From Proteles cristata cristata (taxonomy: Eukaryota; Chordata; Mammalia; Carnivora; Hyaenidae): a DNA stretch of 64,000 bases. Positions 33,419 to 45,985 of the stretch are shown one piece after another (the first letter of the stretch is position 1; every line of letters begins with the position of its first letter). The position numbers and the translations under genes were made by a program. Under the pieces are notes generated by a model. That model saw only the letters and a list, made by a program, of their open reading frames with translations, was not told the DNA's origin and searched no databases. The stretch lies in assembly GCA_017311185.1 (NCBI GenBank), contig JAESUZ010001721.1, positions 1-64,000 on the forward strand. The letters run 5' to 3'.

Positions 33419-33957
33419 CCAATACTTATTATAAACAAACATTTTCCAGATGTTCTCCAAAGAACATCTTCCTCAAGATGGTAACTTGGACAAAAAGCAA
33501 AATGTAAAAACACCAAAACAGTTCTGTTATCAAAAAAATTCGAGGAAATAGTGCTGTAAGAGAAGAGAGAGTATCATGAGAAATACCAACTACTTTGGAT
33601 TTCGGAAAAATGAGAGTCCATATTTACTACAAACTAGCTTCTCTAAGTAATACTGGTGTCCATATAATATGGTTTAATGAATGGAAATTGATTTATTCTT
33701 GGAGTCCTAGCATGGATTTTATAAGCTTATCTATGATTACATATCTCTGGTGGGATTTTGGGCTCTTTGTGTTCCTTGGCCCTTCTGTTAATTTATCTAT
33801 AGTGTTCATTAGGACTGCCTAGTTAATTTTTGTTGCATTCATCTATTATTGATTTAGTAGTTTATATGTTGACAACCTTTCCTTTCTGTTGTTTTATGCT
33901 TAAATAAAATAATATTGTCAAAGAAACATGGAATTATTCTTAATCCATTTATAATAC
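33419..33957. other. Unique sequence
   Basis: Nothing recognised. Confidence 0.5.
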
Positions 33958-33975
33958 TGTATGTATTTAATTGTT

Positions 33976-35107
33976 TTTATTTTATTTCATTTTTATTTTT
34001 TCTTTGTTCTCAGCATTCAAGAGTCTGTCATGGTTTGCCTCCCTCCCTTTCTCCAACTATTTTTCCCCTTCTTCTGTCCCATGGTCCTCCGTTAAGTTCC
34101 TCCTAATCCACCTATACATACAAACATATGCTATCTGTCCTTCTCTGCCTGACTTATTTCACTCAGCATAACACCCTCAAGTTCCATCCATATTGTTACA
34201 AATGACCAGATTTCATTTTCTCTCATTGCCTTGTAGTATTCTATTGTATAGATGAACCACATCTTCGTGATCCATTTGTCAGTTGATGGACACTTAGGCT
34301 CTTTCCATGTTTTGGCTATTGTTCAGAGTGCTGCTATGAACACTGGGGTACATGTGCCCCTATGCATCAGCACTCCTCTATCCCTTGGGTAAATTCCTAG
34401 CAGTGCTATTGCTGGATCATAGGGGAGTTCTCTTGTTAATTTTTTGAGGAACCGCCATACTGTTTTCCAGAGGGGCTGTACCAGTTTACATTCCCACCTA
34501 CCTGTGTCTCCACATCCTCGCCAGCATCTATAATCTCCTGATTTGTTCATTTTAGCCACTCTGACCAGTGTGAGGTGGTATCTCAGTGTGATTTTGATTT
34601 GTATTTCCCTGATGATGAGTGATGCTGAGCATCGTTTCATGTGTCTCTTGGCCCTCTGGATGACCTCTTTGCAGAAGTGTCTGTTCATGTCTTCTGCCCA
34701 TTTCTTCACTGGTTTGTTTTTCAGGTGTGGAGTTTGGTGAGTTCCTTATAGATTTTGGATACTAGCCCTTTATCTGATATGTCATTTGCAACTATCTTTT
34801 CCCATTCTGTCAGTTGCCTATTAGTTTTATTGATTGTTTCCCATGCCGTGCAGAAACTTTTTATCTTGATGAGGTCCCAATAGTTCATTTTTGCTCTCTA
34901 TTTCCTCACCTTTGGGGATGTGTCAAGTAAGAAATTGCTGCGGTTGAGGTCGAGGAGGTTGTTTCCTGTTTTCTCTTCTAGAGTTTTGATGGCTTCCTGT
35001 CTCACATTCAGGTCCTTTATCCATTTTGAGTTTATTTTTGTGTATAGTGTGAGAAAGTGATCTAGTTTCATTCTTCTGCATGTTGCTGTCCAGTTCTCCC
35101 AGCACCA
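33976..35107 (-). mobile_element. 5'-truncated L1 with 18-bp perfect TSD
   Basis: Same family as the full-length copy (aligns with about 2,715-3,825 of it). It encodes ORF2 C-terminal sequence in several broken frames. TSD tgtatgtatttaattgtt at 33,958-33,975 and 35,108-35,125. The last roughly 110-130 nt of the 3' UTR, including the G-rich tract, are absent; the A-rich tail starts directly after the segment complementary to 'cagcattcaagagtc'. Confidence 0.93.
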
Positions 35108-35125
35108 TGTATGTATTTAATTGTT

Positions 35126-37220
35126 ATTCAGTATTGGAAGAATGTCTTTAATTTAATTTAACAAGGTCCTTATACTGATTTCTCTAGATCCCAGTTGTTG
35201 ACATTTTTATTAAGCTGATAAGTAAAGTTAACACTGTATTAGTATAAAGTTGGTATTTTCAGTATTTATCTGAAAAATAGAATGGGCACAGTTAGTTCTC
35301 AGGACATGAGATTTCAGAAAATTTTAATGGCTAACATATGCTAACAAATCACTTTCCTAAAGCTTTTATTCCCCCTCCAATTCAATTTAGTTTATATAAC
35401 CTCTCCTAAAAGCTATTTGTGATAAATAATGGATGTTCACCATATTATTTTAAAAGTTGGTTAAACATGTCTTACTATTTGGATTACTCTTTTTCCTTTT
35501 ATTAGCCATTTTTAACTTTACAAGCAGCTTTTCATATTGGGTGTTTTAAACATTGGATTTTCTTGGGCCTTAATACCACTCTGTGATTAGTAAGACAGGT
35601 ATATTCATTTCTATGTATTCCAGGGGATCAGGGGGTTAGTTATACACTTGTAATTGATTTATCAGCATTTATACAGCCAGTTAGTGGCAGTGAGTGCTAA
35701 ATCTTGGTACCTGGCCTGTGTTTCAGTGATATGATGCCAGATTAAATACTTAGCTTTTTTTTTTCATAAATACTTAATATAAGCAGTGTTTAAATAAATA
35801 TTTCATTCAAGAAGTAATTTAATAACTTTTTAAAAACTGAATTTGGTTAGGAAGGATTTTAGTTTAAAGACCCATTGGGGATTAATTCATAGTAAAGCTC
35901 TTTTCCCAGTGGATACATTTTTGCTGCATATTCAAAAGCTCAGTATACTAAAAATGTGCTAATATCCCAGTCTACTTTTATTTAATCAGCTATATGGCTT
36001 TAATTACTTCCCAGGAAAGAATCTTACTATTAAAATGTCAAGACAGCTTCATAAAAAAAGACTAGGAAGACTAATGTCTTCAGTCACGCATACACAACAA
36101 CCACATTATTTATCCTCACCTTGTTTGTACTTGGGTCATCTATATTTGTAGCAATGCCCCCACCGAAAATTTCAAAATGCTGTTTGTTTAACACAGAGAT
36201 TCTAACCTGAAAGGGATCTCATTATTTGGGAACTGCTTCTTTTCAGTCTTCATCTGTTCTTCATTTAGCTACTTCCTGTGACTCTGAGCTCTTTCTCTCT
36301 TCTTTGACATCCTTTCCCAATGACAGAGAACACTTTTCTCAGGATGGCCTACAGGTTTCCAGGCAGACATGGCCCATGGGAAGTACGCGGAAGGTAGAGC
36401 ACTAACCACCAAGGGGTTTCTCACTGTCTCTTATGCCTGTAGGAGCAGCACTGGCAGCTGCTAGTCTTTTCCACAGCTCCTGTGCCAGAGAGTTCATTCC
36501 TTTTCCATAGCTCCAGCTTCCAGCACACCCTTGCCTCTGTGGCTCTAGTAACAGTACCTCCTTTCCTTGGCCTTTCTACTACTGTAGGGACAGAATGGGT
36601 TTCTTAGAGTTGCTGACCTTTTGGTTGCCTCACCTTCTTCTGTTTGACTCCTCTGCCTTTTCTTGATTTGTGTAACCAGTTCTCTATATTGGGTCCTCCC
36701 TATTTGTAAGAGTGGGTGGTGGTGGTGGTGGGGGGCCGTTTCTGCTTGGAAGCTGCCAGATACAGCATTCAGTTTAATCACTCCATAGAAACTGATGTGG
36801 CATATTACTTTCTTTTTATCATTTTTATCCTTTGTTTTTCTTAACAATTGTTTTCCTGTTTCATGTACCGTCACTTGGTCTTTTTAAACTCAAGTGAGTC
36901 CCCTTCTTTGGCTCCTCTTCCTATTTTTTAAAAGAATTTTTTTAAGTACTTACTATTTTTTCCCAGTAATTATTTATGTATCCAAATCTTCACAAGCCTC
37001 ATTTGGTTACCAGCGAGGTCGTATAACAGGAAATCTCTAATTTGGTATAGGGTTCCCAGACCCCACTGGTATGGCTATGATACGAGTCCCCTTTATTTCT
37101 CACTACCATGTGTTCTAGGGACTCATCAGGCTCATCTCATAAACACTGAGCATTGGTTTTATGATCATTCACTTTGCTGTTTATGCCCTGGCTAGGCCGT
37201 GTCTGGACTTCCGACCCATG
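35126..37220. other. Unique sequence
   Basis: No gene found. A small GGT run lies at 36,716-36,738. 35,660-35,740 may be a MIR scrap. No exon-like open frame with splice sites is convincing. Confidence 0.45.
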
Positions 37221-37224
37221 GAAA

Positions 37225-37305
37225 TGCTTAGCCAACAAAGGTATATTGCTTTAAGCTACTAAATTTGTGGTGATTTGTTATATAGCAGTATAAAACCAAT
37301 ACCAT
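37225..37305 (+). mobile_element. MaLR/MLT-like LTR 3' end
   Basis: 'ttgctttaagctactaaatt' followed by 'tgtggtgatttgttatatag' is the common 3' end of MLT1-type LTRs. The 5' part is unclear. Confidence 0.5.
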
Positions 37306-37309
37306 TGCA

Positions 37310-37969
37310 GACATTATTTTCAGTTGTCCATTAGACATCTGTTTATATGGACATGTCTCTATATATTTCTATAATATCTACATGAATATATAGAAGCCCT
37401 TTCACATGCACCTTTCCTTCTCTTATTGAGCACCCTAACTTATTTAATATACTATAGAACATAGAGCTACTCAAGCCAGAAATTGGGCTTCTTTTTTTTT
37501 TTTACCACATTCCTAGTCAGTCACCAAATGCTATCTATTTTACTGCAGGAAAAGACTTTGAAATTAATCGAGAATCCTACTCTCTTGCTGGAATAATCAC
37601 AAATCTAATTTTCAGACTCCAGTCAAGCCATCAGTTTATTTTTCTGGAAAAAATGAAACACCTGCCTCACTCAAGCACCCTAAAATTCCCAACAACAAAA
37701 ACCAAAAACAAAAACAAACACACAAATGAAAAAACCAAATCCAGTCATTCTGTTGATGAATCTGCCTCATTGCTGACATGATTAAGTTCATACATTTTAG
37801 GTAGGCAGGTAAGTACAAATTTTAATCAAAACTTTTTTTTTAGTATCTTATTCTAATATTTCTCACTCCAACTCTATGCATCACTTTTATCTCAGCATTT
37901 ATCATGTTTCCCCCCCTTCTTTGCCTGGTAATTTGCCCATTATTTTCATTTACTCATTCATTTATTTAT
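37310..37969. other. Unique sequence
   Basis: Nothing recognised. Confidence 0.45.
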
Positions 37970-38960
37970 TTAATGTACCAAGCTTTGTTTAATTAGTTCA
38001 GAACAAGATAGTCCCTGACTTTTTGGAGGTCACATTCTTATGGGGAGGATGTCAGATGATAAACAGTAAAACATATATGTAAACAAATAAACACCTGCTA
38101 TCAAAGTATATATATACATATATATGTAAAGTATATATATATATTTAATTCTTAAATGTTTTTTAAAAATTTTTGAGAGAGACAGAATGCAAGCAGGGGA
38201 GGGGCAGAGAGAGATGGAGATACAGTATCCAAAGCAGGCTTCAGGCTCTGAGCTGTCAGCACAGAGCCTGACACGGGACTTGAACTCACAGACTGAGATC
38301 ATGACCTGAGCTGAAGTTGGACACTTAACCGATTGAGCCACCCAGGTGCCCCAGTATTAACGTATATTTTATGAAGAAAATAAGTAATATAGAATGAACA
38401 TCAGTGCAATTTTTGAAAGTGTACACTGAAGCAGCCCCTTTAAGGAAGAATAGTATAAGAAGAGGCTGTTGAGATGGAGAAAGCCATGGGGGAATCTGGG
38501 AAAAGAGAGTTGTAGCAGAGGAAAGAGCCAGTGTAAAGACTTTGGATTGAGTATAAGTTTGATATGTTTAACAATGAGCAAGAGGGCTAGTGTGGCTACT
38601 GCACAAAGAACAAAGGGAAGGCTAAGGGAATGAGAAGTAGAAGCTGGGCTGTGTAGATGACGGTAAAGGAACTTAATCATAAGTCCCATAGGAAACTAGG
38701 AGAGTTATATGGCCTGCTCTGTTTAAAGAAAATATTACTCTGACCACTTTATAGACATAATGTCTAGGAAAGGCCTGAATATTACCAGGGAGATGAGTTA
38801 GATCAGAGAGAGATGATGGTACCCCAGGACCAGTGGAAGAACAGAGATGTTATATATTCAGGATATAATTTAAAAGTAGCCCTGATAGGTAATTACTAAT
38901 GGATAGGATAGGAGATGTGGGGAATAAGGAATACAGGTTAATCAATATGTAAAGTGAAGA
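37970..38960 (-). mobile_element. L2 LINE, reverse, split by a SINE
   Basis: 'agtccctgactttttggagg' with 'tcacattcttatggggagga' is the reverse of the L2 3' region. 'gggctagtgtggctactgca' and 'attactctgaccactttata' further right continue it in order. Diverged, no open frame. Confidence 0.7.
38155..38352 (-). mobile_element. SINE
   Basis: Standard reverse SINE ending caggtgcccc, inserted beside an AT repeat (38,107-38,144). Confidence 0.88.
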
Positions 38961-39309
38961 ATATAGGAGAAACAATGATGACTTTTAGGTTTTTGTCTGA
39001 GGAACCAGAAGAAAGGAATTGTTATTTACAGTGATGGAGAAGACTAGAATAGGAGGGAAGAGTGGAGTGGGGGAGGAGGAATCAGATGTCCCCTTTTGAC
39101 CCTGTTAAGTTCTAGGCACTGATGACCCTTTCAAGCAGTCATATTAAATAAGGAGTTGGGTAAACCGTATATTTTCTCAGGAGGTTTCAGGGGAAATCTT
39201 GGAGCAGGAATATGTATTTTCTTCAAATATCATTGCTATATAGTGAAGTCTTTTAGTTTGAATTGATCTGTGACTAAAATATGGAAAGCATTATAATTAT
39301 CTTTGTATA

Positions 39310-39531
39310 TCATCTCTCCAAATGGACTCTGTGCTTCTTGAAGCCAAGGATTACATTGTATACTCATGTTTTATTTATTCTAGAAATATTATTGTTCCTA
39401 TTTTGATCAGATATTATTCTAGGCACTAAGGAGAATAAATAAAACATTTGGGAGCAGGTCTAAACTGTCTTCATTATGTTTAATACAGCTTTATATTCAT
39501 GTGCTTCACACAGGGCTTGGCACATAACATT
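39310..39531 (+). mobile_element. L2 3' end fragment
   Basis: 'ctgtgcttcttgaagccaag' and 'cagggcttggcacataacat' fit the L2 3' end, with unrelated-looking sequence between. Confidence 0.5.
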
Positions 39532-39615
39532 CATTCATTCACTCATTTAAAATATTTTTTTTGTTTTTATTTTCAGAGAGAGAGAGTGTGTGTGTGAGTG
39601 GAGAAGAGGAGCAGA

Positions 39616-39660
<45 letters not shown>

Positions 39661-39779
39661 CTAAGCAGGCTCCATGCCCAGTGTGGAGCCTGATGCAGGC
39701 TTGATCCCACAACCCTGAGATCATGCCCCAAGCCAGAATTAAGAGTCAGGTGCTCAACTGACTGAGCCACAGGTGCCCT
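39532..39779 (-). mobile_element. SINE with long GA microsatellite
   Basis: GA repeat at 39,619-39,657. TSD ggcttggcacataacatt / ggtttggtacataatatt (39,514-39,531 and 39,780-39,797, three mismatches). Confidence 0.88.
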
Positions 39780-40131
39780 GGTTTGGTACATAATATTTAA
39801 ATCAAATGTTTGCTGAATCAATGGAACAAATGAATAAATGTCTCCCCTCCCAACCCTCCATATTACAGTTATTTTATTAATGGATTTTTCTAGTTTTAAA
39901 GGTGTTAAAACAGGGTGGTAGAATTTTAAGAGTGTGCATTTTAAGCCTGGGTCAGACTTAGATCTGAGTTACTCAGGGGTTTTTAATAAGTTGGGATATG
40001 GGAGCCCAATATGTAAAGAGAGACCAGAATTACCCAGGATTAGGACTCAAGGAAAATAAGCATTAATAACTATCATTACTATTCTAATGTTCTCTAAAAA
40101 AGAGATTTTATTCCATATTAACTTTTTAAAA

Positions 40132-40322
40132 ATGTTTATTTATTTTTGAGAGAGACGGAGAGTAAGAGAGGGGCAGAGAGAGAGGGAGACACAGGATCCG
40201 AAGCAGGCTCTAGGCTCTGAGCTGTCAGCACAGAACCAGTTGTGGGGCTTGAACTCACGAACTGAGAGATCATGACCTGAGCTGAAGTTGGACGCTTAGT
40301 GACTGAGCCACCCAGGTGTCCC
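40132..40322 (-). mobile_element. SINE
   Basis: TSD tccatattaactttttaaaa / tccatattaatttttaaaa (40,112-40,131 and 40,323-40,341). Confidence 0.9.
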
Positions 40323-40324
40323 TC

Positions 40325-41486
40325 CATATTAATTTTTAAAATAGACTTTGAAATTTAGAATAGCTTTAGATTTACAGAAAGAATGTGAAGTTAGTACAGA
40401 GAGTTCTTGTGTATCTCACACCCAGTATCTATCTCTTTTATTAATACCATCCATTAGTATGGTGCATATGTCATATTTGATTATATTTTACATGTATAAA
40501 ATTGTACCAAATTTATATATGAACCAGTATAAATAATACATTATCATTAACTAAAGACTATATATACAACTGCTGTAGCATTTGCATGTAGATGTCTGTG
40601 TGAATGTACATGTGCAAATCATTTGGATAAATACATAACAGTATAATTTATAATATACATTTGAGAATCAGCTTGCTGATATCTACAAAATAGTTTGCTG
40701 ATATTTTGATTAGAATTGCATTAAATGTTTAGGGGGAGTTGAGAAGAATAAACATTTTAACAATGTGTGAATGTTTAGACTGAACTGGGAAGAATTGACA
40801 AGAATTGATATCTTAACAGTACCAAAACTTTCAGTCCGTGAACACAAAATATTTATTTATTTAGGTCTTTCATTTTTGTTTGTTTATTTATTTTGAGAGA
40901 GAGAGAACACATACATGCAAGCAGAAGAGGGGCAGATAGAAAGAGGGAGACAGAGAGAATCCCAGGGAGGGTCCACATTGTTAGCACAGACACTGATGTG
41001 GGGCTTAAACTCCTGAACTGTGAGATCAAGACCTTAACTGAAATCAAGTGTGAGATGCTTAACCAATTGAGCTACTTAAGCGCTCCTTCTTTCATTTTTT
41101 AAATTAGTGTCATACAGTTTTCTGCATATAAATTTTATGTTATTTTGTTTGATTTACCTTTAAGTATTTCATTTATTAGTACTATTGTAAGTGGCTTTTT
41201 ATTTAAAATTCCAATTTTTATAGGAAAACAATTGACTTGTATACTATCCTTTTATCTTGAGAACTTACTATATACTTAATAATTGCAGAAGATGTTTTTG
41301 ATAGATTCTTTGGGATTTTCTGTGTAGAGCCAAGTCATGTGAAATAAGGACAGTTTTATTTCCCAGTTTCTAATATGCTTTATTTCTTCCTCCTGCCTCC
41401 CTCTCTCTTAACTGCATTAGCTGAAACTCCTAGTATAGTGTTAAATAGGAGAGGTAAGGGGGGGATATCCTTCCATTCTGACAATC
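40325..41486 (-). mobile_element. Old L1 pieces: 3' UTR, then reverse-transcriptase region
   Basis: 40,325-40,560 matches an old L1 3' UTR (tagatttacagaaagaatg). 40,640-41,486 matches the RT/thumb region in reverse (ttgattagaattgcattaaa). The RT part continues at 44,101 beyond a younger L1. Confidence 0.7.
40878..41087 (-). mobile_element. SINE
   Basis: TSD tctttcattttt (40,866-40,877 and 41,088-41,099). Diverged head ending gctacttaagcgctcc. Confidence 0.9.
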
Positions 41487-44100
41487 TTTTTTTTAATTTA
41501 ATTCCAAGTTAGTTAACATATAGTGTAATAATGATTTCAGAAATAGGATTTAGTGATTCATCACTTACGTATAACACCCAATGCTCCTCCCAACAAATGC
41601 TCTCCTAATGCCCATCGCCCATTGCCCATTTAGCCATTCCCCCACTCAGTACCTCTCTAGCAACCCTCAGTGTGTTCTCTGTATTTAAAAGTCTCTTATG
41701 GTTTGTTTCCCTCTCTGTTTATATCTTATTTTTGTTTCCCTTCCTGTATGTTTATCTGGTTTGTTTCTTAAATTTCACATTTGTCTTTCTCTGACTTATT
41801 TTGCTTAGCATAATACACTCTAATTCCAACTCTTGTTGGAAATGGCAAGATTTCATTCATTTTGATCATTGAGTAATACTCCATTGTATATATGTCACAT
41901 CTTCTCTATCCATTCATCAATTGATGGACATTTGGTCTCTTTCCATACTTTGGCTATTGTTGATAGTGCTGCTGTAAACATTGGGGTGCATGTGCCCCTT
42001 CAAATCAGCATTTTTATATCCTTTAGATAAATACCTAGTAGTGCAGTTACTGGGTCATAGGGTAGTTCTATTTTTAATTTTTTGAGGAGCCTCCATACTG
42101 TTTTCAGACTGGCTTCACCAGTTTGCATTCCAAGCAGGGTGCAAAAGGGTTCCTCTTTCTCTACATCCTTGCCAACATTTGTTGTTGCCTGAGTTGTTAA
42201 TTTTAGCCATTCTGACAGGTATGAGGTGGTACATCTTTGTGCTTTGATTTGAATTTCTCTGACGATGAGTGATATTGAACATCTTTTCATGTGTCTGTTA
42301 GCCATCTGGATGCCTTCTTTGGAGAATTGTCTATTCATATTTTTTGCCCATTTCTTCACTGAATTATTTGTGTTTTTTTGGATCTTTAGTTTGATAAGGT
42401 CTCTATAGATTTTGGATACTACGTTCTAGTTCAGACATCTTATTTATATCTGTGTTGATTAAGTGCCCTGGCTGTCATTTCAAACTGTTCTTTCTTTCAG
42501 GGTGAATTTCTTCATTTTGTCATATTGGAGAAAGAAAAACATTAATAAAATAAAAAATATAAATTAAAAATTAAAAACAAAAAAATGAAATAAAGGAAGC
42601 TTGATCCTAGGTGTGTTTCAGTTTGCTTGTTGAAAGAGGTTCAATAGAATAGAGAAAATGGGAAAGGGAAGAAAAAAAAGGTATGAAAAAATTTAAAACT
42701 TGAAAAAAATTATATAATAAAATAGAATAAAATAAAGAAAATGAAATAGAATAAAAACATAAAAGAAAATTAAGTAAAAGCATTTTTTCTTTCTGTATTT
42801 AAGAAAGAGAAAGAAAGAAAAAAGCCAATTTAAGCAAAAACAGAGGCAAAGAAGACAAACGAATAAATGAACCAGCAAACATAATGAAACCCAAATGAAG
42901 TTACATCCAGTTTACACTAGAATTGAAACTATGAAACACTCTATTTTTTGTAAATTAAGCAGGTGGAGTGAATTGTCTTCTGGGGGATATGCTTGGAGGG
43001 TGCATTTGGGAAGGGCTTGATATAATGGTGTTGTTTTCCACTAGGTGGCTCTGCTTAGCTTAGCTTATTGGCATGGATCAGTGTGCATGGGCTCGTGTGG
43101 GAGAGAGACAAATGGCTTCACTCAGCTTCCTAGTCTCTGGCATAGGAATTTTGTGCTCACCTACCTGCTATCAAACATCCTTCTTGCCACAGGCCTCTCT
43201 TCCCTCCCTGCCTCTACCCTGACTGTGCCTAAGCTGTCCTCCCTCTGGAGTTTTATCTCAGATGGGGATGTGTTTCAAAACCCCACACTTTAGAGACCCC
43301 CGTGCCTTGGACCCATGTTGACTCTAGGGGAAGGGTCTTGTTGAGCAATGGCTGGGTGCTGGCTTGCCCCAGAAAACATTCGTGTGATCATGGAGTGACA
43401 GAGGTTCGGAGATTATGGCAAATCACAACACATCGCCAGGACCCCGTTCAGTGTACCCTGGTGTCTGTCCCAATACCAGCAAATATGGCTGCTCTCTGGG
43501 GTTCACTGAGATCTTTGCCCGCAGGGACACCATATGACCTCTACCGAATGCACTCCAAGCAGGGGAACCACTTCTCCATGTGTGGCACATGGACCCCTCA
43601 CCCTGCTGCCTGCTCCTGGGGATTCACTCTGCTTCCTCATCAGAGCACTGCCCAGCACCAAGCTCTAGAACTTGAGACTCTGTGCTCCTCTGTTTATAGA
43701 ATCCTGGTGGTATTGAAACCCTCTCCTTTCTTCCTGTCAGTGGTTTTGAGGAACAGATTTCTTGTTCAGTCCCCTGAGAGTGTTTTCACTCTTTCTCTCC
43801 AGCTACATTTTGCAGGAGTGCTTTTCTTACATGATCATGATGCACTACACTCTCCCCCTTTCTCTCTCTTTCCTCTCTCCGAAAATGACTCCTTACCCTC
43901 TGCGGCTTTTTTCTTCCTCCAGTTTACCTCTCTGCACTGTGTACCTGACAAATTCTGTGGCTCAGGTTATGCAGATTGTTGGGTTAATCCTCAGATCAGT
44001 TTCCTAGGTGTTCTAAATGGTTTGGTGATGATATAGCTGCTTTTCAAGGATGAGAATAGCTCAGGGTCTCCATGCTGCTGCACCATCTTAGTTCCTCCCC
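41487..44100 (-). mobile_element. L1 with both ends but a large internal deletion
   Basis: 41,487-42,423 is the 3' end and ORF2 C-terminus. From about 42,425 the sequence jumps to ORF1 start and a 5' UTR that ends at 44,100 with minus-strand GGGGAGGAACTAAGATGGTG, an L1 start with a YY1-type site. Against the full-length copy in this window, roughly 4 kb is missing (about 3,480 to 7,470 equivalent). Weak possible TSD ttccattctgacaat / ttgcatttttgccagt. The 5' UTR differs from that of the full-length copy, so this is an older family. Confidence 0.82.
43485..44036 (+). other. Antisense open frame in an L1 5' UTR (probably not a gene)
   Basis: The plus strand is open from 43,302 to 44,036 (244 codons), but codon 1 is GTG. 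The first ATG is at 43,485, with A at -3 and G at +4, leaving about 183 codons. The frame is antisense to the leader of the deleted L1. The predicted product is rich in L, S and H, with no known domain. Primate L1 has an antisense ORF0 in its 5' UTR; nothing here shows homology to it. Chance in GC-rich DNA is the default explanation. Confidence 0.2.
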
Positions 44101-44830
44101 TTGCATTTTTGCCAGTCCTAAAGAGCATATGTTGAGTGTTTTTCTCATAAGTATGATGTTAACTATAGGTGTTTTTGTAGATTTTTTTAATCAAATTGTA
44201 GAAATCCCCCTCTATGACTAGTTTGTTGAGTACTTTTATTCTCAATTTATGATTGTTACAGTTTGTCTAATAGTTTTTATTCATCAATTTATGTGAATAA
44301 ATTATTTTTCTTATCTTGTTGATGTGGTGGTTCACGCTGGTTCATTTCTGAATGTTGAACCATCCTTGAGTACCTGGAACAAATCTCACATGCCTGTGGT
44401 GTATAATTATTTTTATATTGAAGTAGTTAATTTTGTAATATTTTAACATTAATATATGTTCATGATGGATATTGATCATAGATTTTGTTGTAATGTGTTT
44501 CTGTAGTTTTTGCCATTAGGGTAATAATTGGTCTCATAGAATGAGCTGGAGCATGTTCCCTCTGTTTGTATTTTCTAGAAGAGATTGCAGGGAATTAGTG
44601 CCCATTTCTTTCTTTAAAGAAGAAAGTAGCAGTAGTAAAACCATCTGTATCTGGTGCTTTATTTTGTGGAAGTTTATTAATAATTGATTTAATTTCCTTG
44701 ACAGATACAGGCCTATCAGATTACGTATTTCATCTTTTGTGTGAAATACTTTTGTTATTTTGAGTCTTTAGGGAATTTGGCTATTTTATCAAGTTTTAGG
44801 CAGAATTGTTTGTAGAATTGTTTATTATGC
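44101..44830 (-). mobile_element. Old L1, RT region, continuation
   Basis: 'ataagtatgatgttaactat', 'gttgatgtggtggttcacgc' and 'tgaatgttgaaccatccttg' are reverse RT-region landmarks and carry on from 41,486. Confidence 0.75.
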
Positions 44831-44834
44831 ATTT

Positions 44835-45480
44835 AAAAAAATAGACTTTGGTTTTTTAGAGTAGTTTTGCATTCACAACAAAATTGAGCAGAAAATAGTT
44901 CTTATTTATCTTCTGTCCTGCATTGACCCCTGACTTTCAATACCCCCATTAGAGTGATATACTTGTTAAAATTGATGACTTACACTGACACATCATTATC
45001 ACATTAAGTTCATAGTTTACACTATGTTCACTGTTGGTGTACATTGTTTGGGTTTTGTTGTTATACATTTGTCATTCACTAATTTAGTAGCATACAAAGA
45101 AGTTTCACTTATTCTGAAAAATCTCTTATGTTCTGTCTATTATCTCCTTCTCCACCTAATCAATGGCAGTTCTTGTCTCCATGGTTTTGCCTTTTCCAGA
45201 ATGTCATATAGTTGGAATAATACAGTTGTACTCCTTTCAAATTGGGTTCTTTCACTTAAATTTATACATTTAAGCTTCCTCCATTGCTTTTCATGGCTTG
45301 ATAGCACATTTCTTTTAACACTGAATAATATTCCATTAGCCATAGTTTATCCATTCTCCTGCAGAAGAACATCTTTTAGGATTTGAAGTTTTGTTGATTA
45401 AGAAAAAAGTTACTGTAAACATCCATGTGTGGGTTTTTTGTGGTTATACGTTTCATATTCTTTTGTACATTTTCATATAG
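44835..45480 (-). mobile_element. Second old L1 3' end
   Basis: 'ttagagtagttttgcattca' with 'caacaaaattgagcagaaaa' is an old L1 3' UTR. The ORF2 C-terminal region follows (attccattagccatagttta). Confidence 0.7.
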
Positions 45481-45829
45481 CATATAAAGAGATCACATAA
45501 AAAGTATGGGAGCTTATGGATTGGAGTGATTCTAACAATAATATCCAAATGACCTCAATGTATAGTGTGGGTTAGGGAAATTGAACACTTTGTACCTTCT
45601 GTACAAAGGTACAATACAGTTAGACATAAATTATAGAATAAATATTGCAACATCATGATCATGGTCATGATCTTATAATCATTATTATAGATAACATGTT
45701 TGAGGGCTCATTATAGCTGACCTTCTGTCTCACCTTCCTTTCTTTCTCTCTTCTCTGCTTCCTTCCTTCCTTCCCTCTTTCCTTCCCTCCCTCCTTCCAT
45801 CTCCATTTATTCTTCCCAGTATCACTATG
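45481..45829. other. Unique sequence with CTTC-rich simple repeat
   Basis: A CTTC/CCTT-rich run lies at about 45,735-45,800. Nothing else recognised. Confidence 0.6.
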
Positions 45830-45985
45830 GAGTACATATTACAATTGCTTCTATTTTACTTAGAAGGAAGCCAGATGTTAGAGAATTTCAATGACCTGTA
45901 CACAGCATACAGCTTGTAAGAGTAGTGCCAGAATTAGAGAGCAGATTCAATTCAGAATATGTGTTTTTAACCATTATGCTATACT
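45830..45985 (-). mobile_element. MIR fragment, reverse
   Basis: 'attttacttagaaggaagcc', 'aatgacctgtacacagcata' and 'ttttaaccattatgctatac' follow reverse MIR order. Confidence 0.7.

Noticed and set aside
36545..36874. 109-codon minus-strand frame with a histidine run
   Set aside because: The HHHHH run comes from a small GGT repeat. No domain, start context or exon structure.
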